A stretch of 64,000 nucleotides of DNA from Fomitopsis serialis (taxonomy: Eukaryota > Basidiomycota > Agaricomycetes > Polyporales > Fomitopsidaceae), in assembly GCF_022376445.1 (NCBI RefSeq), contig NW_025955023.1, positions 165,359 to 229,358 of the forward strand. Reading direction: 5' to 3'. The notes under the pieces were generated by a model. That model was not told the origin of the DNA. It ran no database searches and saw only the letters and a list, made by a program, of their open reading frames with translations. A program made the translations under genes and the position numbers. Positions 23,701 through 34,878 of the stretch are shown here, piece by piece. Within the stretch, counting starts at the first letter, position 1; each line of letters begins with the position of its first letter.

Positions 23701-26700
23701 AATAGGCCCTGCAAAGGCAGGCTATTGGGCTGAGTTTGAATGCAAGCCACAAGCTCATTAGTGACAATGTATTTGCTGTGATATGGTCTGCCAAAAAATC
23801 AAAAACAATTGGGAATATTCCCAGTCATGTATATGATGTCAGAGAGGCTGTACATAGTATGCCTTCCCATGGATTCATATAAACATGGCACCCACCATTC
23901 ACAAAGCAAAATAAAATACATATGCCTCTGTACACACTGGTCCTTTTACTTTGTTCATGTGTCCTGTGATGCTTGCCAACTGCCTATGGATTGTGTGGCT
24001 ATATGAGACCTGAATGAAACCTGCCATATGTGGTACCTGACCTTCTCAAAATGGAAAGTCTGAGTTATCTGCTGTGTCTGGGCTCAGAAAATGCGGATAA
24101 AACAAGGGAATATTCTGTATGATTCCACTCACCTTGTACTGCTTGCTATAAGTAGTGATTGGCTCATGTCTAAACCCTTGGGCAGGCAATGGCATATGCA
24201 GAAAATGGTGAACACCTGTGGCACAAAGGCCATAGTTAATGCTGAGTATGTTCATAATGTCTCACATGTGAATGGCGTAGCTATCAATATTATGGGTTCA
24301 CAGAGCTTTATGACACTGTACTGATCCTAGAAAGTGATAGAAGACATTGTACAAGTTGTGTTGTGCATCTACTACTGTTGCTAGAAAGTCTATAGGCTAG
24401 CAATGTTATGCATAAAGTAGGGACACCACACATAGGTGATCAAATGCTTTGATGGTCTCTGCAATGCTAGATAAATGGTAGGAAATGAGATAAAATCAGA
24501 TGATCCCATGACATCATATTGTGCTGACTGTTGTAGGCCAATGCATGACAGTACATCTCAGATGTGCTAATGCAGAGTTCACAGCCTGATGTCTGCAGCT
24601 CTATTGTCCCAGTCCAGTATAAGCATGTCTTTGACTGATTGTGTCAATATGAAGCAGTGCCAATTATACAGTATGATGGTGCCTATGCTTGGTTGTTAAT
24701 TGCTCATATAATTTTTGCCTGGAGCATATCTAATGTCTGTATGCACTACCATCATCCTATTCTCATGCAATGGCCCTTGGTATGTGAAGATAGAATAGGC
24801 AGCTCTTGGCTTGTTCATATGGGCAAAAATGTATTGACAGTGGTGTCTGTTTGTGCAGTGTATGCTGTGATTTCTTCCTGATTGGGCTCAGAAGAAGTCA
24901 TGGTTGCCATGGAAATAATGCAGACTTGCATTGCTTACTAAGCAACAGTGAAGAGGCCATATTACAATGGACTTCTGAGCCAATATATGGCTGTCCTTTT
25001 ATGGATCTCTAGTCAATAATATGACTTTGGGAGTACTCTCATTTGCTGCAACTGTTTCCTTTTACATGTGATGATAAAATATCAGCTACTCATGTTGGGT
25101 CCTTTCATGTTATATGGAAAGTGGAAATATAACACTTTAGACCCAGGTGTGAACATGTGTGATATTTTAACAGCATTGGAAATATGTGGCAGTGTGCCTA
25201 CCAGTACACCATTTGGCAGTTGATCCTGGGCGGTATCTGCGCTGGAGTAATGTCAACATGAAAAAATATAGTGTCTAATCCAAATATAGTACCATACATT
25301 GTATGTGCACACATAATAATGAACAGTCAGCCAGAAAATGACACTGGTGATTATCTTGGGAGTATGTCTGAAGATATAGAAATCCTTGGACTTATGATCA
25401 GAGAGCATGACCACTGATAGTAGGCATTACTAGAATACCCAGGAACGGCCCATGTGCAAGTCTTAGTATGCAGTCTGTTGTTAGGGACAAGGCATTGAAA
25501 ACCCTTTTTCTACAAGAAATTCCATAGATATGGTCTTTGAATAGGGTAGGCAGCAGGAATTGTTATCACTCCTGGGCTTTGTTATCTTTATTGTAGATCC
25601 TTTTAATGGACTTCATTTGGGGTTCACAATGCCTTCTGACCAGATTTAAGTGATCTTTTTTTCCCACATTGTTATTCTTTGTGGCACCTATTGGTGTATG
25701 TTCTGACTGGACTATTACCAAGTTTGTAGTGCTCTCCTTAGACCCCTTGTGACCAGATGCTTTGAAATATATTACTGGGGTTCTATTAGCTCAGACTATG
25801 TTATCTATTGATATATTATCCCAGCTGGCAGGCAATCTATGAGTGACTTGTCAAGCTGTACACTATTTCTGAGTGTTCATAAGGCTGTGCTAGTGTTTCA
25901 GGACAACATGCAAGTGGTGTGTCATGAATCACAGAGCACATCCTTGATGATCAGTGAGAATTATTGGCACATCTACCCTTGCCTTACAATGAGCCTGTGA
26001 GCTTATTGTGCATCTTGAATGGCCTTGGAAAGTGGTGTACTGAGTCTTCTACTATTTTGTAGGATTTTATGAAGTATTTTATGTAGCTAAAAGGCTGTGC
26101 ATGAATGCACAAAAGGAGCATCCCTATGAGCAAGTCCAAACATACATCTCATCTACCACTTGCTTCTGTACTCTTATGCCAGTGTACCTTCAATTCATCA
26201 GTGATCAATCCTGCCCATGACTCTATCATTCTTGATGGCACTTACTATGGTGATACATTGCTTCACATTGTACTACATGAGCCCATTACTATTGACTCAG
26301 GAGCTGAGCTCCAATCCAGTAACATACCTTAGTATGGCTTTGTACTACTGGTCAGTGTCTGGTAACTGTTCACTTATGGTGAGAGCAAACTGCACATTCT
26401 TTGGTTGTATTCCTTGTATAACACATCAATTCTTGACAGGCTTTTTTCAGAATTCCTTACTGGTATACTTCTCCTCTGTATATTGGTTCCATCCTCCACT
26501 GTTGATTGGTTTGTACTTGGGGAAGTAGTGTTAACAATCTACTGAAAGACATCCTTTGGTATCAGAATTTCTCTGATCAAGGGCTAATACTTGTACAACA
26601 GCACTGACAGCAAGTCCCAACTGAGTAGTGGTTACTGTAGTCAACCCCCCAGATTCCCCTTCCTTGAGTTCTAGTTGATCTAGAGGCTCTCCTTACTTCT

Positions 26701-27059
26701 TTGCAACATTCCCAAGCTATTTGCTCTATGTTACTATCAATACAAACCAGTAACACTGCTCATTAGTATTCAGATCATGTTGATAAGCAACTTGGCAATT
26801 TACCAAGTAAGAAACAGATCCATAATGCCTGTTGCTCATGATTGCAAGCTATGATACTCATATGACAACAACCTAATAAATTAGTGGGCTACTCTGAAGT
26901 GCAAAATGTGGAATATATGTCAGTACTCTATGCATAGGCAATATACTAGCAGTCTTGCCAAGCATGACTTCTGATGTGGGCAGCATGAAGTTGTTCATAA
27001 ATTGACATGTATCCTACCAAAGGGATCGTACTGCCAGCTATGACCCTCTCCCCAGCAAG
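20744..27059 (+). mobile_element. Helitron-like unit B (non-autonomous, decayed)
   Basis: Starts GTTACAATCCCTGAGG and ends at the CAAG of the conserved terminus (27059), next to a T. Same family as unit A, in opposite orientation; together they make an imperfect inverted repeat around the 857-bp spacer 19887-20743. It has the empty Tc1 site (about 26255) and a perfect 44-bp palindrome at 22999-23042. Internal relics are repetitive: phrases such as GGGCTCAGAAAA followed by GCGGATAA recur at about 1-kb intervals, suggesting internal duplication. No functional coding region seen. Confidence 0.6.
22999..23042. repeat. Perfect 44-bp palindrome (copy in unit B)
   Basis: 22 bases on each side of a GAATTC centre are exact reverse complements and contain five CpGs per arm, remarkable in a CpG-poor unit. 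The flanks on the left (AGCGCCCGTTGCCG) and right (GTCACTCAAA) also match the copy at 40002-40045. Confidence 0.9.
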
Positions 27060-27061
27060 TC

Positions 27062-27190
27062 TCACAGATTAGTATATATCAATGCATTGGATTAGTGAGA
27101 TTCAAACAATGATTTTATGAGCCAGAAGACAAAAGACACAGACAATACAACTGGGATTGTATTGCCATGCATGGCCCACTCCCCAGCAAG
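27062..27190 (+). mobile_element. Helitron-like 3' end, copy E (short relic)
   Basis: A second, more diverged copy of the terminus (GGGATTGTATTGCCATGCAT ... CCCCAGCAAG) ends at 27190, only 131 bp behind the end of unit B, again followed by T. CpG sites of the consensus are TG or CA here, so it is old. Confidence 0.5.
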
Positions 27191-28200
27191 TTCAAGTAAT
27201 GAATCTGAACTATACCTGCAGATCAAAGATGATGAGAGCAATGTTTTCTATGCGGACTACAAGGTCATACATCAAATGGCAGCAGATACCCATTGGATGT
27301 GGGATGCCCCAAATACTTACTGCACATCACTTGGCCGCCTCTGTTATGAAAACCCCAAGTTGTGGAAAACCTTTGCTGGGAAGAATGCAGATGCTGGGCA
27401 GTGGTCACGGGCTAACATCATAAATCATACACAAGTTACTAGCAGGGGAGGTGAAGGGTATACTGCATTCTGAGATGAAGAAGATTGTTGTGGTTGCTGT
27501 TGCTGTATTCTCTCGACTCAATACTGTTACTCCAAGAACTATTCCTACTGCTTGTCAAGTGCTTGAGCATCATTGGTTGCATCTCGCTCCTCACTGTTCT
27601 GCATGGTGCCATACACCCCCTAATAAGGTGGTGCCACTGTGTGCGAGGACAGGAACTTGATCTGAACAATTTGTGTGATTGCCTCAATAATGATGTGACA
27701 TTCAAAACTTAAGTATTTCTCGGTATCGAGCACATGGTGTTGTAGTCATTTGTGATCCCTGTCATCAACGAGAGAATTGGTAGAGTAAAGATACATTGGC
27801 ATCGTAATCACTTGCCATGTAGCTAGTAGCACCCATCAAACATACTACTGCATCCAGGCGATTATGTACATGCCGAACTACAGGTGCACTGTTCATAGTG
27901 CCCAGTTGAGATTGACCTCTGGGCCTTAGGAAGCTTGCCCACCACAGGGTACGAGCAGTAGCATGAGGGTGCACAAATGAGAGCCTTATACATATACCTG
28001 TCAACATGGGCATATAGAGGCTGTTCAAGGATGTTGTTGTGTACTGCGGGCCCTTCCTTCTTCAGCTCAACTGCTGGTGCAAGGGCAACTGCGCACTTGC
28101 GGGCCAGTCGAGGCAGTCTTCACTAGCACTCAATGACAGGGCAGACCATGAGTGCATGTGGAAGAGCTCGTGTTGGACGGGCCATCCAGGGTCGTTGCAA
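27191..28200. other. Relic region, unresolved
   Basis: One readable piece at about 27196-27420 (DDESNVFYADYKVIHQMA, then NTYCTSLGRLCYENPKLWKT) looks like a gene fragment, but I know no family for it. The rest has short frames only. CpG is low up to about 27880 and rises towards 28200. Confidence 0.35.
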
Positions 28201-28209
28201 TACTAATTC

Positions 28210-29776
28210 ACCAATCAGCTATTTGAGCTTATCTAGTCAAGAATGACTACATTGTCACTGGGACAGATAAGAACTTGGGCATTGTGGTGTCAAAGAGGAC
28301 CTGGATTGTAGAAAGAAGTTGGAATGTTCTTTTGAACATAGATGATTATGAGGAAATTAGCTACAATCATTGTATAGATATTCTCAATAACAAGGCTACT
28401 CAAATGGAGGTGTTAGCTGAAAACACCAACTTTGTTGATTATGCAGAAGGAATTATGGCTGAGTACTTGCAGTCAAAGATAACAGATGTAGACAAAGGTG
28501 GTACATTTGATATCCCTCATTTTTATGGGATTCCTAAGATTCACAAACAACCTGTGAGGTTTAGGCTGATTATTCCCTGCCACTCTGTCGTTATGAACCC
28601 TGCAGCAAAAGTAGTCCCTAAAAAACTTAAACCAGTTATTATGTCAGTGCCAGCCATTATACATGGAACCAAAGATCTGGCAATAAAATTGAGTACGTTG
28701 CACTTGCAGCCGGGACACAAATTCTTTATTGTGACCGGCGATGTAGTCGTGTTTTACCCAAATATTGATCTTGACAAAGCCCTCAATATCACCAAAGAAG
28801 CTCTAGTAGAGTATCATTGCTTCGGGGACTGTGGACACATCCATTCTAGGACGTGAACATACCCACCATTATTGGATGGCTATATTTAAGCAAGTGTTGC
28901 GCATCGGCAACACACAACTTGTCACACAGTAGATACTTCATTCAGAAGTGAGGCCTTGCCATGGGTGTTGCAGATTCTCTGGATCTTGCAAACATTTACA
29001 GTTTGCATTTTGAAGGGAAGTGTGGAATCTTAGAAAACCCGCTTATACCTTATTACGGGTGATATATTGATGACTGCTTAGTGTTAGTCCATGCTGAAAG
29101 CCTGAAACAGCTGAGGAAGAATTATCTGTCCTGAGTGTTGTGAAATTTGATAACTGTGTGATAGAGTGGAATGTGTCAGAGTATGGTGCTCCGTTTCTGG
29201 ATATGTTTATGTACCGAGATGAACTCGGCCACTTACAGCATCATCTGTACCGCAAGGCACAAAGCAACCAAGAAAGAATTCCATGGATATCTCAACACCC
29301 ACCTGATGTCAAGAGAGGGACCTTCATAGGAGAGATGTCACAGTTAGCCACACTTAGTAGTTTATGACAACACTATTTGGATGTGATGCAGGGGTTGGTA
29401 TCCCTGTCTGTATATTGTGTGTGGCTATCCCGGGCAGTTAGTTATGACTTGGCTTTGTAAGAATCTCCAAGAACAATGGGAGAAAAGACTTCATGAGTCT
29501 AATGAGAAGTCACAGCACGGAGATGTACTTGTGCTGAAGTCTGAGTTTAACACTGCCTGTAATTATTTCAATACAAAGGAGCTTGGAGAAACCGTCACTG
29601 GATACTGGGTGAATTGGCTCGAGAGAGCAGAGCACTCAGAGTACTCTTTGGAGTACCCTGTGTGCATTGAAGAAGATTGGGGTGTAGGCGAAAGCTTCGC
29701 TCCGTGTCTGACTCCGTCGGATCTGTCTAAACAGCTCCCTGATGTACAACATTCCAGTGTCTTTAGGGCCCGGTGA
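28210..29776 (+). pseudogene. Penelope-like (Coprina-type) reverse transcriptase relic
   Basis: Readable pieces follow the PLE order: FYGIPKIHKQPVRFRLIIP (28520-28580), NPAAKVV...LKPVI, VTGDVVVFYPNID (about 28731-28770), GLAMGVADS...LANIYSLHFE, then YYG-stop-YIDDCLVLV near 29050-29085, ERIPWISQHPPDVKRGTF, GEMSQLATLS, and VLVLKSEFNTA near 29530. The codon before YIDD is TGA where the family has Arg (CGA), a CpG-type change. Other stops and frame changes exist at 28854 and 28971. No GIY-YIG endonuclease follows within the readable frame, as in the endonuclease-deficient Coprina group known from basidiomycetes. Not functional. Confidence 0.75.
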
Positions 29777-29789
29777 TTAGTGTCGCCGC

Positions 29790-30540
29790 GTAGTGCATTG
29801 CATGGGTATGGATAACCCATGTGGGTCATGGGTATGGGTATGCATGGGTATGGGTATGGGTAGCCAAAATCTGACCCATGTACCCATGAAACCCATGGAC
29901 TTCTGCGGTGCTTATCCACTGGCAGTAATCAATGTTAATTCCTAGCCAGGTATTCAGTGTTGTGTCACTCTCATAGTATGCTAGCATTTAGGGTATCACC
30001 TTTCTGAAGCTTGCTTGAAAGTATTTTGCAATAGTGGCAGTATGGTAAAGTCACCAATCATTTCCCTCAAGACTCATTGACCATGCATGACATGGCTTTT
30101 GCCAACATTGATATGCTATAATAAAATACACAGATTGCTGAGGCCATCAAATAAGTAAATGAAATATCTAATGTGCATTGCAGTGTATGTGCTGTTGTGG
30201 CTCAAATGAAAAATTAGGAGAAAGCTTGACTAATCTTTTCAATGCACAATGATGGCTACTGCAGTGCCATGTGTTTGTCAGTATGGTGTAGCTGGAATGC
30301 TCTACCAAACAATGTGACCATACTGAATCCTACTTACTTTAAAGCTGTCCTTGTTAGACAGCTGGTAATACTGTGTAATGCTTAGTTGGTCACCTGTGAC
30401 AAGGGATCCTGATGGAAAAGAAATCAGCATGATTGCTGCTACATCTTTCCTGTGATTCAGTTTTGTAGTTGTTGAGTCTGAGGTATATTCATCTGCTGAC
30501 TGTTGACCTGTGATACTGCTATATGTAAACAGCACATGTT
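29790..30540. repeat. Dispersed repeat R2, copy 2
   Basis: Begins about 15 bp after the last readable PLE codon with the same ATGGGT/CCCATA-rich head as 11690-11790 and continues with the diverged R2 body. The position behind the RT suggests a PLE 3' tail or terminal repeat; that link is inference. Confidence 0.5.
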
Positions 30541-31341
30541 ATAAGGCTCTGCCCATTGCCTCACTGTTCATATCTGGTCAAATATGTAAGATCTATTGAT
30601 GTATACAACCTTGCTAGTTTCAATCCTCAGTTCTTGTGGACCTGCATAGCTATTTGTACTGTTATGGCACACTTGTATAACCACCAGAGTTATGAGTTGT
30701 AATACATACCTTGCTTCCGTGATCCTTGTGCCTTGTTTACATTGTTTTCCCCTTCATCTTTGCATATCCTGTATTACCTACCATTCAGTTATTACTTCAG
30801 GCAACACACTTGCCCATTCTATTGCAGTTTGAAAAGTGAGCATGACATGCCAACAACACTACAAGTCTACAACTTGGAAAAGGGTACACCCCTGTGTGTT
30901 GCTATGTTTGACTTTGATACACTTGGAACCTTGCTTTGACCCCTCCCATACCCACTCCTCTTTCTATTGTTCTTGCATGTATGTGGGACAAAAACTGGAA
31001 ACTCCCACTGTTGTGATTGAGCACACAGTCAGTGAACTGGTCTGAGGTGCTCATCCTTGGTCATGCACATAGCATCAATTTATGATGAGAATTCACCAAC
31101 TGTACAGTGCCTGACTGATAGTCTGGCCTCTGCACAATAAGTGTCATCATATCTTGCAAGCCATTGAGCATGAACTGCACATAGGACTACCCATAACATT
31201 ACCCATACCCATGGGTACCCATAATACCCATGCAAAACCCATACCCATGGCATGGGTATGCAACCCATGTGGGTATGGTATGGGTATGCTCTGAGACACC
31301 CATGGGTACACCCACGCTATGCACTATAAATATCTAGGCTC
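30541..31341. other. Relic region with ATGGGT-type simple repeats
   Basis: No gene seen. A third cluster of ATGGGT/ACCCAT words lies at 31190-31315, just before the JmjC gene. They are irregular, not a pure array, and not the TTAGGG telomere unit. Confidence 0.45.
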
Positions 31342-32704
31342 TCACTCACTTGAAGCGAGGATGCTGGAAACTGTCAGAGACATGACCATGCGGGCAAGTT
31401 CCCGAAACACAGATGTGTGGACAGCATTCGTGCCATCCTCTTTCGCACCGATCTCCACCAAGCGAGTCATTGCTGTGTGGTGTAGACAGTCCCAGTTCAG
31501 GAAATGCCCCCCGATAGCAATGGTCTTCACTGGCGTGTACACGCAGTGGAATGTGCCAGGACATTGAATTCTATGAAAATATGTTGAGTACAGCCAGACG
31601 CTCAGTGTGACTGTAGCACTCACAGGACTGTCCCAGGTAGGAGGAAAAGCGTGCCAACGTCAAACTCATCCATGATGGCTTCTGGCATGTTGTCGTGCTT
31701 CATCGTCGCGAACTTGAGCATGGCCTTACGCGCCTTCCCAACATCAGCCTGCTCATGGGCACGAAACAAGGTCCATATCTTCCCCCCGCATGTGGGGCTC
31801 ACCCATGTTGCCTCACCATTCACATCGTAGTGGGGATATGTATAAAACCCCCCGTTTGCCATCAGCCCCCAGCTCCCCAGTGTCTTGAGGTCAGCGGGCT
31901 CAACACGTGGTCCGCTATAGTCTAGCAGCGGGGTGTCAATACCGCAGTGTAGCGAGTTGGGCATTCGGTGTCCAATCTTCCGGGTCATATCCCAGGCCCT
32001 TTCACCGTCAGCTAGTTCCCTACAGTGGCATAATGAGCACTGCTGGACAGATAAATTTATTGTCACTCACGTAATGAAATCTGGTCACAGCAGGTGCTTG
32101 TGATATAACGGGATGTCCAGGCAATTGGCACACTGCCCTGAATCATCAGCAGTTGCCATAAACTCGGTCACTGATCCGCTGTGGTGTTCAGTGTCCTTTT
32201 GACAATTCCGCTTTCGAGAAGGCAAACATCCCTGAGCATACCGTTCATAGCGTAGGTGCACATCTGTGGAAGCGATCCTGTGTGAATATTACTTAGCCGG
32301 ATCAGCCATGAGAAAGACCTACCTTGCCATTGCACTTCCCACTCTGTAGTTGGGAACAGCTTCTCTGCGGTCTCGACATTCCATTCTAGATGGGCCCAGT
32401 CCATTTTGTCCGTTGCATGAGTGACCACCACAGAGCGTCCTTCGGCCAGGCTGGTTCGCATTGAGGCGTAATACTCGCGCTGTGTGTCTGGTGTGACACT
32501 ACTCCAATCGATAACATCCACAAGCAGGCGATTGGTCTGGCCCATTGGTGCAGTGGGGTCAGATGAGTTCCTGGCAAGCCACCGCACCATCCTCGTGTCT
32601 GCATCCTACAAAATGTGCACTCAGCCTAGGCAATCATAAGATTGAACGACAGCATTACCCAGTCAACGCGCTCATAATCAGCATGTGTGGGCGGGTTGGC
32701 CTCC
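31342..32704 (-). pseudogene. JmjC-domain dioxygenase, N-terminus cut off by Helitron-like unit C
   Basis: Fe(II)/2-oxoglutarate oxygenase of the JmjC cupin class (fungal family members include histone demethylases and small-molecule hydroxylases). Exons on minus: 32704-32659, 32605-32323, 32263-32089, 32019-31624, 31570-31342; frames join without a stop when the 32019/32089 intron is removed. The iron motif H-x-D is seen in TYPHYDVNGEATWV, the next strand in GGKIWTLF, and the distal His in PGTFHCVYTPVKTIAIGGHF. The reading frame runs straight into 32704, where unit C begins (GTTACGATCCC), so the start and any N-terminal domain are lost. CpG is retained and the catalytic residues are present: either a recently broken gene or one fed by a cryptic start. 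Substrate unknown. Confidence 0.75.
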
Positions 32705-33540
32705 GTTACGATCCCTGAGGTACGAAGGTATCGTTCTTATGATGGACCACCATGAAACGCCTTAGCGATTCCTCCGAAATGGCAGTTTGTTCCCACAGTG
32801 CACGTGACTTGCAGCCACCCCGATAAGCAGAGATAAGTAACTGTTAGTATGGGTTACTTATCTGAGTCTGAAATTTCAGACTCCCAGACGACGCGACTTG
32901 CACCAACAGGTACAAACAAATGCAGTGGTTAAGCGCTCTGTTATGGATATGAGGGCCATGAAACACCTTAGCAGTTCCCCCAATAAGGAAACTGTTAAAT
33001 CTGTCATGTGACTGTCTGCCTGGCAGCTCACTGCAAATGCTCACATATTGTAGACCACTAGTAGACCCAGCTAGTAACATCTAATTAGTACACATATATG
33101 CTCATCTGATAACCCTTCATTCAGAGAGTATATGGGGATTTTACGGAGTGCATACAGTGGCTGGCTAGGCCAGGAAATGCAAACCAAAAAAATGCACATG
33201 TGCCTGTGCCAATTCAAAGTACTTGGTTATGGCCAAAATATGGTATGTCTGTCAACTGTAATACATATATGTGTGGTTGAGATGCTAATAAGGATTATAA
33301 CAGGCAGTCTGAGCACCTTTTGCCATAATATGGCCATTGTATACAATGTAATGGCAATCATTTGCAGCATAAAGCAAAGGTAGACTTGTCTTTGATGTGT
33401 CTATATATTTCATGGCTTTCCTGCATTTTTTCTGAGCCCCATATCAACTGATTTGTGCATGATTCCTATTTGGGAATGTCACATCCTCCATATGGTAATC
33501 ATGCAGTGACTGGCTTTGTTTTTCATCTTGAGTGGCTGCT
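32705..33540 (+). mobile_element. Helitron-like unit C, 5' part
   Basis: Begins GTTACGATCCCTGAGG and follows units A and B closely for about 830 bp, then diverges. Its 3' end was not found before the TET-like gene. It interrupts the JmjC gene at 32704/32705. Confidence 0.6.
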
Positions 33541-34436
33541 TACACTTGGCTGAAGCTCCATGCTCCAGATGTAACACTGTTGCTAATATCCACACTTGAT
33601 ATTGAATGGACCAGAAGGATTTGACTATGCTTTCTTGAGTTGCACAGGTTGCTAAATGAATCATGAACTGTAAATTATTCATTGGACATAGTGTATGGTA
33701 TCTGTGTGGATTACATATAAAGGTGTAGATGCACAAAATGCTTTTGTCAATGGATCATCAGCAGCATAATTCATTGATGACAATGGATACTATGGTTTTG
33801 ACACATACATCAAGTCATTCACTGTGATATCTTCCATATTGTACATGTAGATTCACCATGTACAATGAAGTTCTACTACAATATGCCATACTAGTTGCAA
33901 GGTATGAAGTTATAGAAATGAGCCATGTTGGTGAACAAATAACCCATACATCACTTTCTGTATAACTCACAGGGTAATTGACTTCAGTGATACTCTGGGC
34001 AACCCTACATTAGTTCATGGTCATAAAACACTTATGAGCCTGCACAACATGTAGAATATATCAAATCTGTAGTGTCTTGCCATGGAAAGCACTCATTGTA
34101 TGGCTTAGATAGACAGACAATTATATGGGTATACAGTATTGAGTATTCTATGACTGATTTCATCACAGTATTTTCTATTACATTGGTTGTATAAAGTGAC
34201 ATAAGTGGGGCACTCACAGACACATGGATATGTGTGTCCTTTGCATTCAGTACAATGTAGTCAAGTTATCAGATTGTCAACCCATTCCCACCTACAAAGT
34301 GTTTGTGAGGGTTCATGAACAACTTAGAAGCATGCACAACACATTGTAATATGGAGCAAGTGTCCAATACCTGATTCAATCTGTTACATCCCATCCTGTT
34401 GTTATTATGTTACCATGTTAGTGACACTGTATTGTC
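33541..34436. other. CpG-poor relic DNA, no gene found
   Basis: Short coding-like snippets with many stops only. May be a decayed continuation of unit C, but without alignment I cannot show it. Confidence 0.4.
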
Positions 34437-34506
34437 ATGTGAGTGACATGTGAGTGACATGTGAGTGACATGTGAGTGACATGTGAGTGACATGTGAGTG
34501 ACATGG
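34437..34506. repeat. 11-bp tandem repeat, about 6 copies
   Basis: ATGTGAGTGAC repeated about six times without change, flanked by looser GTGAC/CATG words. 34507-34878 behind it holds no gene and probably includes the 3' UTR of the TET-like gene. Confidence 0.9.
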
Positions 34507-34878
34507 TGTTATCATGACTGTCACACTGTGTTATGACTTATGTCACACTGTTTGTATTGGAATTGACTCAGACTCAATCGCATATGCATGCCAGTGGATG
34601 CCATTGAGCTCATCCTTGTGCCCTCTTTGGGATCAAGTTATGATTATATTCAATGTCTTGCATACTACAGTACTTCTTTTTTCATATACTGATTGAGATT
34701 GACCTGATGTTCTATAGCTGTTGCCAATACAGATGTGGGGAGGAAAGTACATGCTCAGATAATTGCTTGGCCATTTTATGCCAGTGTGGCATCCATTAGC
34801 TTGTGAACAAGTATTCATTACATATGTGCCAGTCATCACATCTAAGTTCAAGAACAAGAAACAATACACAGTCTGTAT

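Noticed and set aside
31190..31315. Internal telomere-like array from ATGGGT/ACCCAT words
   Set aside because: The unit is irregular and not TTAGGG; it recurs at 11700 and 29800 as part of a dispersed repeat.
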